From contig NZ_FQYP01000002.1 of the NCBI RefSeq assembly GCF_900141785.1, forward strand, positions 528,954-592,953: 64,000 bases of DNA, written 5' to 3'. Positions 24,600 to 33,272 of this stretch are shown here, piece after piece. Both the position numbers and the translations under genes were made by a program. The stretch is from Aquimarina spongiae (GTDB lineage: Bacteria > Bacteroidota > Bacteroidia > Flavobacteriales > Flavobacteriaceae). Each line of letters opens with the position of its first letter. The first letter of the stretch is position 1. A model generated the notes under the pieces. That model searched no databases and was not told the DNA's origin. It saw only the letters and a list, made by a program, of their open reading frames with translations.

Positions 24600-26111
24600 A
24601 TGAATACAATCAAATTAAAATTATTACCCCTTTATGTATTTTCATTGCTATTGATCTTCTCATGCTCAAGTGATGATGGGGACCCTGAACCAGTAGTAAT
24701 AAATAATCCTGATGAAGAAATTGATGATTTTATATGGAAAGGAATGAATTTCCTTTATTTATATAAAACAGATGTTCCAGATCTACAAGATAGTAAAGCA
24801 GATGATGAAAATGCGTATCGACAATTTTTAGCTTCGTATGATTCTCCTGAGAGTTTATTCCAAGATTTAAGAACTACAAACACATTACAAGGCGAACTAG
24901 AGGATCAGTTTAGTATTATTGTTGATGATTATGTTGCACAAGAAGAAAATCTTTTTGGCGGAATTACTAAAAATAATGGTATGGCATTCGGACTTGGCCG
25001 TTTTAGCGGTACTGACGATCTCTTTGGATTTGTAAGGTATGTCTTACCTGGTACCGATGCTGAAGCTAAAGGGGTGACCCGAGGTGACTTATTTACTACT
25101 ATTAATGGAACTCAACTTAATCTTTCAAATTATAGAGATCTATTATTTAATGGACCTGACATCTATGATGTTGGTTTCAATACCATTGAAAACAATGCAT
25201 TTGTTCCAGCTAATACCGTTACATTAAACAAAGTAGAATATACCGAAAATCCTGTATTCATATCAAAAACCATTGATTATCAAGGGCAAAAAATTGGATA
25301 TATGATGTATAATAGTTTTACTTTCGCATTCAACAAACAAATGAATGATGCTTTCTTAGCTTTCAAGAACGAAGGAATTACGGATCTTATTCTCGATCTT
25401 CGTTATAATGGTGGAGGGTCTGTTTATACAGCAACGGGATTAGCAAGTATGATAACTGGTGCTTACACGGGGGAAATTTTTGCAAAAAGCGTATTTAATC
25501 CGGATTATACAGCTTTTATAAATCAGTTTTCTAATGCAGATGATTTTCTTACAGATAGGTTTTTTGATAATATTATTATTGATATTTCAGATAATGATGT
25601 TATTACTAGCGAACCCGTTAATTCTTTAGGGCTCTCCAGACTTCATGTACTTGCTAGCGGAAGCAGTGCTTCTGCAAGTGAGCTAATAATTAATAGTCTT
25701 TCTTCCTATATAGATGTCATTCAAATAGGAACAAGCACCCTCGGAAAATTCCAAGCCTCAAGACTAGTTTATGACTCTCCAGACTTCAGGAGAGATGATG
25801 CAAATCCAAATCACACCTATGCTATGCAACCATTGGTTAGCAAGGTAGCGAACAAAGATGATGTTACCGACTTTATTCTAGGGTTACCCGCTGATGTAGT
25901 ATTCCAGGAAGATTTTAGAAATATGGGGGTTTTAGGTGAAGTTGACGAACCGCATTTAAATGTAGCTTTAGAGTATATTGTTAACAATACCACAGCTGCT
26001 GCAAGAAGTAAAGACTTTGTGGATTTTGAGTTGGTTGGAGAAAGTAAAATGAATAGTCCTTCATACCAAAGAATGTATATCGATAATATCCCTCTTGAAG
26101 GAAGGAATTAA
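24600..26111 (+). CDS. S41 family peptidase, lipoprotein, paralogue of the upstream gene
   Basis: A 503-residue paralogue with the same order of parts: lipobox (LLLIFSC|SS), DDGDPEP linker, EIDDFIWKGMNFLYLYK helical domain, PDZ-like RYVLPGTDAEAKGVTRGDLF, and the S41 core LILDLRYNGGGSVYTA and SGSSASASELIINSL. It differs mainly by insertions of 10-30 residues. A TTG at 24548 and TATTTTTA at 24571-24578 (20-base spacer; one base off consensus) could give it its own promoter. It ends at a strong terminator. Confidence 0.9.
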   Translation: MNTIKLKLLPLYVFSLLLIFSCSSDDGDPEPVVINNPDEEIDDFIWKGMNFLYLYKTDVPDLQDSKADDENAYRQFLASYDSPESLFQDLRTTNTLQGELEDQFSIIVDDYVAQEENLFGGITKNNGMAFGLGRFSGTDDLFGFVRYVLPGTDAEAKGVTRGDLFTTINGTQLNLSNYRDLLFNGPDIYDVGFNTIENNAFVPANTVTLNKVEYTENPVFISKTIDYQGQKIGYMMYNSFTFAFNKQMNDAFLAFKNEGITDLILDLRYNGGGSVYTATGLASMITGAYTGEIFAKSVFNPDYTAFINQFSNADDFLTDRFFDNIIIDISDNDVITSEPVNSLGLSRLHVLASGSSASASELIINSLSSYIDVIQIGTSTLGKFQASRLVYDSPDFRRDDANPNHTYAMQPLVSKVANKDDVTDFILGLPADVVFQEDFRNMGVLGEVDEPHLNVALEYIVNNTTAAARSKDFVDFELVGESKMNSPSYQRMYIDNIPLEGRN

Positions 26112-26136
26112 TAAAAAACCGTATTATTAATTAAAA

Positions 26137-26173
26137 TAAAAAACTCCCGAATTCGCGAATTTGGGAGTTTTGT
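26137..26173. terminator. Bidirectional terminator between the S41 gene and the TonB receptor
   Basis: Stem AAACTCCC-AATTC/GAATT-GGGAGTTT (26141-26154 and 26157-26170), with one unpaired base in each arm and A and T tracts on either side. It separates two convergent genes. Confidence 0.87.
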
Positions 26174-26189
26174 TCTATAGGGTTCAATT

Positions 26190-28148
26190 TTAGAAATCCA
26201 AATTCAATCCAAATCTTGCATTTCTACCACGAGTACTAAATCCAAAAATTTCCTGATAGTCTTCGTTGGTGATATTTTCTATAGCTGCAAATAGACTTAC
26301 ATGTTTAGACACTCTGTGGTTGATCGAAAAATCAACTAACACATACGAATCCAAAGTAATCGGTTCTGAAGCAAACGTAGCCAGATTAAAGAAACTATCG
26401 TCTCTCTCATCATTATACTGAAAATTAATAGCTGCATTTGTATTTTCGCTAAATTGATATCCCACATTCGCATTTACTTTAATCTCAGGGATTCTAATTT
26501 GCGAAAGATCTTCGTCCACATCTGTATAGGTAAAGTTACCTGCTAATGATAATTTATCTTCTAGTAATCTAGAGCTAATCTCAAATTCTAAACCACTTGT
26601 GCTAAAGTCTGCATCAATATTTTGGTATTGAAATACAAAACCTCCTGTATCTACAAAGTCCACAAAATTTTCTTCATCACGCTTAAAATACACCGCACTT
26701 ATACGTAATTTCTTGTTTGAAGAAAATTCTAAACCTACCTCTAGAGTGGTATTCTCTTCAGGATCTAACTCCTGGTTACCAAAATTACCCGAATACAGTT
26801 GGAACAAGGATGGAGTAATGTAAGCGGTAGAATATGACGCCAAAGCTTTGATATAACTCTCATCAAATTTATAGGTATACGACGGGTTTACACTATATAC
26901 CAGGTGTGTCCCATACTCACTATGAATATTTAATCTTGCTCCAGCATTCACGTTTAATCCAAAATCAGATACATACACGACGTTTACATAAGGATCAATA
27001 ATATCAAAATCTGCCACCTCATCATTTATTGTCTGTACAAATGGATCTCTCCTTGAAGCAGCACTAAATCCGTTATAATCGTTATTAGATCCATTAACCC
27101 CTACAACCGTATAAAACATATTGTTGAAGTTATATTTGTTGTATAGGTCATATGAATAGAACCTACTCTCATTTTTGGTAGCAAAGGTATTCGAGAAAAA
27201 GTCACGATCTAGCAAAGAATAACTGTTGGTAAATACTATGCTTCCTTTGTCGTACTTGTATTCTGCAGAAGCTCCTGCTCGTAATTGTCTACTAAAAGCA
27301 TCATTATCAGCATCAGCTCCTGCTCCTGCATCAAACTCATTGTTATATTGATCCAAGCTTCCAAAAAGATCAATTTTTAATCGTTCGTTTACCTCATACC
27401 CTACTCTTGCATTCACATTAAATTTGGAATACGCGTCATCTTCAAAAGTAGTGTCCGAAGTATCATCTGGTAATTTTTCTGCTGCAGATAAGCCTTCAGC
27501 AAAGTGATTACTAAAACTTGTTAAATAAGTTACCTTACCCACAGTTCCATTAATAGAAGCTAGATTTACAAACTCATTAATATCATAATCCTGATCGTCT
27601 TGAGATTGATTGGTTCCTAAACTCGATTGAAAGTTTGCAGAAATCTTTTCTTTACTTCCGGTTTTTGTAATAATATTCACCACAGCCGTAGACGCTCCAG
27701 ATCCGTATAATGTACTAGAAGCTCCTTTCAGGATCTCGATCTCTTTAATTTGATTTACAGATAACAATCGTAGATCAAACTCACCCGTAATCGTAGAAGG
27801 ATCGCTTACGGTTACTCCATCTACTCGTATTACTACTTGTCGATTACGCCCACCACGGATGAAATATCCAAGACTTTGACCAGGAGCACTGGTGTTTCCA
27901 TTAATCTCGATACCTGCAACACGGTTCAATACGGTTGCTACCGATTGCCCCTTGCTTTGCGCTAGCTGTTCTGTGGTAATCTTTGTAATTACTTTACCAC
28001 TTTGTTCTCGTTTTAATCCGAACTTAGAGTCAGAAATCACGACTTCCTCTAATTCGGTTACATTTTGGTCTTCTTGACTTTCCTGACTTATCGCCAAAGA
28101 AGAACCCAGCAGTAAAAATGCTGCCCCAAAAAACATTCTTGTGTTCAT
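26190..28148 (-). CDS. btuB: TonB-dependent receptor, probable vitamin B12 (cobalamin/corrinoid) importer
   Basis: A 652-residue outer-membrane receptor. It has a signal peptide, a TonB box-like segment (LEEVVISDSKF), a plug domain (SVATVLNRVAGIEINGN, EIEILKGASSTLYGSGASTAVVNIITK) and a 22-strand barrel ending in GRNARFGLNLDF. The substrate assignment rests on the cobalamin riboswitch immediately upstream on the same strand and on the B12 salvage genes diverging from it. The barrel is about the size of BtuB. A short AT-rich hairpin (CTTAATTT/AAATTAAG at 28160-28179) lies 12 bases before the start codon and could affect translation. Confidence 0.93.
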   Translation of the reverse strand: MNTRMFFGAAFLLLGSSLAISQESQEDQNVTELEEVVISDSKFGLKREQSGKVITKITTEQLAQSKGQSVATVLNRVAGIEINGNTSAPGQSLGYFIRGGRNRQVVIRVDGVTVSDPSTITGEFDLRLLSVNQIKEIEILKGASSTLYGSGASTAVVNIITKTGSKEKISANFQSSLGTNQSQDDQDYDINEFVNLASINGTVGKVTYLTSFSNHFAEGLSAAEKLPDDTSDTTFEDDAYSKFNVNARVGYEVNERLKIDLFGSLDQYNNEFDAGAGADADNDAFSRQLRAGASAEYKYDKGSIVFTNSYSLLDRDFFSNTFATKNESRFYSYDLYNKYNFNNMFYTVVGVNGSNNDYNGFSAASRRDPFVQTINDEVADFDIIDPYVNVVYVSDFGLNVNAGARLNIHSEYGTHLVYSVNPSYTYKFDESYIKALASYSTAYITPSLFQLYSGNFGNQELDPEENTTLEVGLEFSSNKKLRISAVYFKRDEENFVDFVDTGGFVFQYQNIDADFSTSGLEFEISSRLLEDKLSLAGNFTYTDVDEDLSQIRIPEIKVNANVGYQFSENTNAAINFQYNDERDDSFFNLATFASEPITLDSYVLVDFSINHRVSKHVSLFAAIENITNEDYQEIFGFSTRGRNARFGLNLDF

Positions 28149-28243
28149 TGCTTAACTATCTTAATTTTAAAAAATTAAGGGAAAAAAGTATGTAGTTTAC
28201 CCATACCCAAACCTTTATCCCGAAAGTTTGATACTGTTGAATA

Positions 28244-28470
28244 TTGGCAGGTCTCCTGGCTTGCGTCTTGTTATTTACCTTCCCATCGTTACCTTGGTAA
28301 ACGACAGTGGCTCTATTGTAGTAGTAATAACAAACACCGATCTAGATCATCGGCTTAGCTTACAGTTGCGGGAACAGCTCAGGATTCCTAAATTTAGTAT
28401 TGATTGTCAACATAAATTCTTCACCTGATTCCCTTTTAATCCTCAACACTTCGAAAAGTGCCTCAGAACC
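28244..28470 (-). promoter_or_regulatory. Cobalamin (B12) riboswitch
   Basis: On the minus strand the landmarks of the class-I cobalamin aptamer appear in order: GGGAATCAGGTGAA near 28420-28436, GCTGTTCCCGCAACTGTAAG near 28355-28380, GCCACTG near 28308-28314, and the B12 box AAGCCAGGAGACCTGCC at 28246-28262. It lies 96 bases upstream of the TonB receptor start, on the same strand, and does not face the cobU operon. The short ORF drawn across it is rejected. Confidence 0.95.
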
Positions 28471-28541
28471 AAAATTCTGCGCGAATGTATCATATTTTAT
28501 GGAATTTGTGATCAGTTTAACAAATAAATAATTTATAGAAC

Positions 28542-28549
28542 TACCTTTG
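28542..28549 (+). promoter_or_regulatory. -7 promoter element of the cobU operon
   Basis: TACCTTTG is an exact TAnnTTTG match 20 bases before the cobU ATG. The -33 element is weak (a TTTAA near 28515). The cobU operon thus appears to be outside the riboswitch's control. Confidence 0.5.
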
Positions 28550-28569
28550 CTCTCTTTAAAACCAAAAAA

Positions 28570-29082
28570 ATGTTGTACTACATTACAGGAGGAGAACGTT
28601 CTGGCAAGAGTAGTTATGCGCAAAACCTTGCACTACAGTTATCTGACACTCCCTACTACTTGGCCACATCAAGAATTTGGGATGGAGATCATCGTAAACG
28701 AATCGATCGGCACATTGCAGATCGGGATGAACGTTGGACTTCTATAGAGAAAGAAAAAGAAATCTCTACAGTGATTCCCAAAGGAAGTACTATTGTAATA
28801 GACTGTGTAACACTATGGCTTACCAATTACTTTATCGACACCAAAAATGATATTGAAGAATCATTGCGTTTAGCTAAAGAAGAGTTTAATAAATTACTGG
28901 ATATCGATGCTACCATCATCATTATTTCTAACGAAATCGGAATGGGGGTTCATGCCACTACCGAAGTAGGTAGAAAATTTACCGAACTTCAAGGTTGGAT
29001 GAATCAGCATATTGCCAAACATGCCTATAAAGCCACCTTAATGGTATCCGGAATACCCGTAGAAATCAAAAGCACAAATTAA
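28570..29082 (+). CDS. cobU: Adenosylcobinamide kinase / adenosylcobinamide-phosphate guanylyltransferase
   Basis: A 170-residue P-loop enzyme that phosphorylates adenosylcobinamide and transfers GMP to give AdoCbi-GDP. It has the P-loop GGERSGKSSYAQ, the GTP/His segment DGDHRKRIDRHIADR (the conserved R-x-R-I-x-x-H motif) and ISNEIGMGVHATTEVGR near the C-terminus. Length is normal. It is the first gene of a plus-strand nucleotide-loop assembly operon; cobT begins nine bases after its stop. Confidence 0.96.
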   Translation: MLYYITGGERSGKSSYAQNLALQLSDTPYYLATSRIWDGDHRKRIDRHIADRDERWTSIEKEKEISTVIPKGSTIVIDCVTLWLTNYFIDTKNDIEESLRLAKEEFNKLLDIDATIIIISNEIGMGVHATTEVGRKFTELQGWMNQHIAKHAYKATLMVSGIPVEIKSTN

Positions 29083-29091
29083 TTCTGTTTT

Positions 29092-30126
29092 ATGGAGTTT
29101 AACATACAGCCGCTCTCTAACGAAGATTTAAAAACAAACCTTCAATCCAAAATTGACAACAAAACAAAACCTGTAGGTGCTTTGGGAACATTAGAACAAA
29201 TTGCACTACAAGTGGGTATGATTCAAAATACGGAAAGCCCCATTTTAAAAGAGCCTGCAATAGTAGTATTTGCAGGAGATCATGGTATTGCCAAACAAGG
29301 AGAAGTCAATCCTTATCCACAAGAAGTCACCGCCCAAATGGTCTATAACTTTCTAAACCAAGGAGCCGCTATCAATGTATTTTGTAATCAACATCAAATA
29401 CAGCTCACCATTGTAGATGCCGGAGTAAATCACGATTTCGAAAGTATCCCTGGTTTGGTAGATGCCAAGATTGCACATGGTACAAGAAATTATCAGCACG
29501 AAGCTGCCATGACTGCGGACCAGTGTTCAACAGTTATTCGCAAGGGAGCAGATATTGTAAAAGCCATTTTTGACAGCGGAAGTAATATCATTGGTTTTGG
29601 TGAAATGGGTATTGGTAACACCTCTGCAGCTTCTTTGTTGATGGCCTATTTTACCAAAATTCCGGTTGCGGAGTGTGTTGGGAATGGCACAGGTAACGGA
29701 TCCGAAATTGTAGATACAAAGCAACGTATCCTAAATAAGGTTTTTGAAAAACACTCGGTGACATCTCCAATGGAAGCACTAGCCACCTTCGGTGGTTTTG
29801 AAATTGCGATGATTACTGGGGCTATGCTTAAAGCTGCCGAACTAAAAATGACGATTGTGGTAGATGGTTTTATTGTTACAGCAGCGTTGCTTGCAGCTCG
29901 AGCGTTGCATCCTGAGATTATCGACTATTGTATTTTTGCACACAATTCTAACGAGCAAGGACACCAAAAAATGCTGGAGTTTTTAGGCCAAAAACCTTTA
30001 CTTAATCTAGGAATGCGTCTGGGAGAAGGTACTGGTGTTGCTGTGGCTTATCCTATTATAGCATCATCCATAGCATTTTTAAATAGTATGGCTAGTTTTG
30101 AAAGTGCTGGAGTATCTAACGCATAA
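29092..30126 (+). CDS. cobT: Nicotinate-nucleotide--dimethylbenzimidazole phosphoribosyltransferase
   Basis: A 344-residue enzyme that makes alpha-ribazole phosphate from 5,6-dimethylbenzimidazole and nicotinate mononucleotide. Landmarks are KTKPVGALGTLEQIA, VVFAGDHGIAKQGEVNPYPQEVT, GFGEMGIGNTSAASLL and the C-terminal NLGMRLGEGTGVAVAYP with the catalytic Glu. Full length. It sits between cobU and cobS with gaps of nine and three bases, implying one transcript. Confidence 0.97.
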   Translation: MEFNIQPLSNEDLKTNLQSKIDNKTKPVGALGTLEQIALQVGMIQNTESPILKEPAIVVFAGDHGIAKQGEVNPYPQEVTAQMVYNFLNQGAAINVFCNQHQIQLTIVDAGVNHDFESIPGLVDAKIAHGTRNYQHEAAMTADQCSTVIRKGADIVKAIFDSGSNIIGFGEMGIGNTSAASLLMAYFTKIPVAECVGNGTGNGSEIVDTKQRILNKVFEKHSVTSPMEALATFGGFEIAMITGAMLKAAELKMTIVVDGFIVTAALLAARALHPEIIDYCIFAHNSNEQGHQKMLEFLGQKPLLNLGMRLGEGTGVAVAYPIIASSIAFLNSMASFESAGVSNA

Positions 30127-30129
30127 CCT

Positions 30130-30894
30130 ATGAAAAAAGAGATTCATATTTTCTTTACTGCTTTGATGTTCTTTACTCGTATTCCCTGTCCGAAATGGGT
30201 AAATCATGATCCTCGGTATCTACGACTAAGCGCCAAGTATTTTTCTTTGGTTGGTATTATCGTTGGTGGTATTGGAGCTGCTGTTTTTTACGGTACTTCT
30301 TTCCTTTTTTCTAAAGAAATAGCCTTATTCCTCTCTATGTTTTCTACGATCTATGCAACAGGTGCTTTTCATGAAGATGGTTTTGCAGATGTATGTGATG
30401 GCTTTGGAGGAGGTTGGACCAAAGAAAAGATTCTTCTTATCATGAAGGATTCTCGTCTGGGAACATATGGCACGATTGGAATCCTCCTGCTACTAGCCAT
30501 AAAATTTGTAGCATTATCAGAGCTACCCATCCAATATATCCCTATTGCTCTAATAGCAGGGCATAGTCTAAGTCGTTTTATTGCTGTAACCCTGTTATAT
30601 ACACATCCCTATGTAAGAGAAAATGATGACAGTAAAGCAAAGCCTGCAGCAAAAAACATTAGCTTTACAATGGTCTTAGTAAGTGCTGTTTTTGGTATTT
30701 TACCGTTATTATTTTTTATGAATCCATGGTTGTTTATTACCTTAATCCCCATGTACATCTCCAAAATGTTTTTGGGAGCCAAGTTCAAAAAATGGATCGG
30801 AGGCCAAACCGGAGACTGTGCAGGAGCTGTACAACAGCTAAGTGAAGTTATATTTTATCTTTCAGTAATCGCGATATGGAATTATATCTGGTAA
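30130..30894 (+). CDS. cobS: Adenosylcobinamide-GDP ribazoletransferase (cobalamin synthase)
   Basis: A 254-residue inner-membrane enzyme that joins AdoCbi-GDP and alpha-ribazole (phosphate). It has the N-terminal FFTRIPCPKW, the catalytic acidic loop FHEDGFADVCDGFGGGWTKEKIL, MKDSRLGTYG and, near the end, GGQTGDCAGAVQQLSE, with six or seven membrane helices. The last 19 bases overlap the start of cobC, suggesting coupled translation. Confidence 0.96.
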   Translation: MKKEIHIFFTALMFFTRIPCPKWVNHDPRYLRLSAKYFSLVGIIVGGIGAAVFYGTSFLFSKEIALFLSMFSTIYATGAFHEDGFADVCDGFGGGWTKEKILLIMKDSRLGTYGTIGILLLLAIKFVALSELPIQYIPIALIAGHSLSRFIAVTLLYTHPYVRENDDSKAKPAAKNISFTMVLVSAVFGILPLLFFMNPWLFITLIPMYISKMFLGAKFKKWIGGQTGDCAGAVQQLSEVIFYLSVIAIWNYIW

Positions 30895-31394
30895 GACATA
30901 CCACTCCAAATATTGAAAAAGGCATCTGCTATGGACAGAGCGATATTGGAGTTACCGATACTTTTCCTGAAGAGGTTAAAGAAATACATAAACAAATACC
31001 CTTAGATGCTATTACTAAGGTATATAGTAGCCCTTTACAACGCTGTAGATTATTAGCTAAAACATTTTCAAAAGAAATCATTTTAGACAAGAGGTTAAAA
31101 GAACTTAATTTTGGAGATTGGGAATTAAAATCCTGGGATGCCATCCCTTCAGAACAATTAACTCCTTGGATGAAAGATTTTGTTCATGTTCAAGTTCCTT
31201 TTGGAGAATCTTATACCATGCTTCAAACTCGGGTTTTGGATTTTTATCATTCATTAGACTCCCAATCTGATGAGAAGATCGCGGTCATAAGCCATGCAGG
31301 GCCCATAAGAGCATTGTTAGCACATTTACAAAATATATCACTTAAAGATTCTTTTGATATTAAAATTGCCTATTCTGAGGTTTTTCGTATCTAA
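30876..31394 (+). CDS. cobC: Alpha-ribazole phosphatase, histidine phosphatase superfamily
   Basis: A 172-residue phosphoglycerate-mutase-like phosphatase. The catalytic RHT motif is in LYLVRHTTPNIEKGICYGQSD; the YSSPLQRC and LKELNFGDWE segments and the second His (VISHAGPIR) complete the active site. It removes the phosphate from alpha-ribazole-5'-phosphate (or the final cobalamin phosphate). It overlaps cobS at its start, and its stop codon overlaps the stop of the convergent DUF71 gene (31391-31394). Confidence 0.92.
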   Translation: MELYLVRHTTPNIEKGICYGQSDIGVTDTFPEEVKEIHKQIPLDAITKVYSSPLQRCRLLAKTFSKEIILDKRLKELNFGDWELKSWDAIPSEQLTPWMKDFVHVQVPFGESYTMLQTRVLDFYHSLDSQSDEKIAVISHAGPIRALLAHLQNISLKDSFDIKIAYSEVFRI

Positions 31395-32047
31395 ACCAGT
31401 TCTAGCGTAGCAAAATTGTAATTTGTTGATTTTTCTTTACCCATTACTCTAATATCCAATGGCTTACAAAACAAGGGAGCGTTGATAACCAGCGTATGAT
31501 ACTCTCCATTTTCTCCACATGGATCTACTCCTATTTCCTCTAATTCTTTGAGTAATTGAGCATCTATTTTTCTTCCTAAAAAATCAGGACCTAATACCTG
31601 ATTGCACGAAGTGATAATAGCCTCAATACCATTTTGAATCATTTCGATTACCAATGGTGTTCTGGATTCTTGCCATAACGGTAAAATAGCAGATACTCCT
31701 GCTGCCTTAGATACTTTTTCCTCCCAGGCTCTATGCGATTCAATATCAATATCACCAAAAACAGAATGCCCAAAGCCATAAGATTGTTGTAATGATTTTA
31801 AATTTTCGATATACAATCGTTCATAATCATCCCAGGTGCTTTCAAAAAAATGAATAGGTAATCCTAAAGCTTCTCCTTGCGCTTCCAAAATTTCTTTGGG
31901 AATACCGTGCGAACGAGAACGATCACCGTGTTCGTTTAACACATTGAGTAAAACAGTAGGTTTAAATCCACTGTTTGCGGCTTTATGAAAGGCATAACAA
32001 CTATCCTTTCCCCCACTCCAAGAGCATAAAAATGTTTTTGTTTGCAT
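31391..32047 (-). CDS. DUF71/COG2102 ATP-pyrophosphatase (Dph6-like), B12-locus type
   Basis: About 218 residues from the MQTKTF start, a PP-loop ATP pyrophosphatase: CSWSGGKDSCYAFHKA is the ATP-binding SGGKDS motif, and SHGIPKEILEAQGEALGL, CNQVLGPDFLGR and GENGEYHT are family signatures. Eukaryotic and archaeal relatives make diphthamide; a comparative-genomics study of DUF71 proposed that a bacterial subgroup works in B12 salvage. Its position between cobC and btuF supports that role, though it is on the opposite strand. The upstream Met is rejected because the extra 29 residues lack family similarity. Confidence 0.87.
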   Translation of the reverse strand: MQTKTFLCSWSGGKDSCYAFHKAANSGFKPTVLLNVLNEHGDRSRSHGIPKEILEAQGEALGLPIHFFESTWDDYERLYIENLKSLQQSYGFGHSVFGDIDIESHRAWEEKVSKAAGVSAILPLWQESRTPLVIEMIQNGIEAIITSCNQVLGPDFLGRKIDAQLLKELEEIGVDPCGENGEYHTLVINAPLFCKPLDIRVMGKEKSTNYNFATLELV

Positions 32048-32132
32048 GGTTATCAATGAGATTACTATTTTCGAACCAAAATTAGTTAGAATTCCCTTTC
32101 TTTGATTTACTATTTTTACAAAAAACATCATC

Positions 32133-33272
32133 ATGCGTCATCTTTTTTTACTACTCCTGTTATCTTTCTATATATCAGGATGTAAACAAAACAAGGAACA
32201 AACAGAACCGCTAACTGTCATGTATTTGGCACCTCAAAATATTGAGTATTCCAAAGGGTTTTCGGTAACTCATCACAAAACGTATAAGGAAATTAAGGTG
32301 ACTACTCCCTGGCCGGATGCAAAAAATGAACTTACTTATATCTTACATCCCAAAGGAACTGAAAAACCATTCAAATCAAATGAAGCGATTTTTATTGAAG
32401 TCCCTTCGGAGAGAGTTGTCGTTACCTCTACCACAGATATTCCTATGTTGGAATATTTGAATTTGGAGGAAAAGCTCGTAGGTTTTCCACACACGGATTA
32501 TGTCTCCTCAGAAAAAACGCGTGTACTCATAGATTCTGGGAAAGTAAAAGAACTAGGAAAAGAGTACAATCTAAATACAGAAATGGTACTGGATCTTTCT
32601 CCTGATTTAATCATTGGGTTTTCGGCAACAGGAGATACCAAAGCATATGATCTTATTGAAAAAACAGGAATTCCTGTGGTGATTAATGGTTCCTGGATGG
32701 AAGAACACCCTTTGGGAAGAGCAGAATGGATCAAATTTGTGGCTGCCTTCTTTGGTAAAGAATCTGATGCCGAGGAAATTTTTCAGAAAATAAAAGAAGA
32801 TTATACACAATCTTCTACTCTGGCAAAAAATGTGGAATCATCTCCTACCGTGATCTCTGGTAGTATGTTTAAAGATGTATGGCATGTTCCTGGTGGTAAT
32901 AGTTATATAGCGCAGTTTTTAAAGGATGCTGGTACAGATTATCTATGGAAAGACACTAAAAAAAATGGTAGTCTTGCGCTTAGTTTTGAAAGCGTTCTGG
33001 AAAAAGGGCAAAATGCTGATTTATGGATAGGTTCGGGTAACTCGACCTCTTTACAAGCATTACAAGAAAAGAATCATCAGTATGCCTTATTCGACGCATT
33101 TAAAAATAAAACCGTATATTCTTCGACATTAAAGATGGGCCCCAAAGGAGGTTTAATTTATTACGAACTAGGCCCCATGCGTCCAGATTTGATTTTAAAA
33201 GATATCATTCATATTGCGCATCCGGAACTGCTAACCGATTATGAACCTTATTTTTTTGAAAAACTGAACTAA
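32133..33272 (+). CDS. btuF: ABC transporter substrate-binding lipoprotein, probable cobalamin-binding BtuF
   Basis: A 379-residue lipoprotein (SFYISGC|KQ) of the class-III (BtuF/FhuD/FepB) binding-protein fold. The core has ERVVVTSTTDIPMLEYLNLEEKLVGF and DLIIGFSATGDTK..EKTGIPVV in lobe 1 and a long linking helix, then WHVPGGNSYIAQFLKDAGTDYLW in lobe 2. It abuts a BtuC-type permease and the B12 salvage operon, so corrinoid is the likely ligand; a siderophore is less likely. Its start region diverges from the DUF71 gene. Confidence 0.88.
   Translation: MRHLFLLLLLSFYISGCKQNKEQTEPLTVMYLAPQNIEYSKGFSVTHHKTYKEIKVTTPWPDAKNELTYILHPKGTEKPFKSNEAIFIEVPSERVVVTSTTDIPMLEYLNLEEKLVGFPHTDYVSSEKTRVLIDSGKVKELGKEYNLNTEMVLDLSPDLIIGFSATGDTKAYDLIEKTGIPVVINGSWMEEHPLGRAEWIKFVAAFFGKESDAEEIFQKIKEDYTQSSTLAKNVESSPTVISGSMFKDVWHVPGGNSYIAQFLKDAGTDYLWKDTKKNGSLALSFESVLEKGQNADLWIGSGNSTSLQALQEKNHQYALFDAFKNKTVYSSTLKMGPKGGLIYYELGPMRPDLILKDIIHIAHPELLTDYEPYFFEKLN

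Noticed and set aside
28360..28623. Minus-strand 87-codon ORF across the upstream B12 region
   Set aside because: It lies over the cobalamin riboswitch and the cobU start; its sequence is explained by the aptamer and there is no family match.
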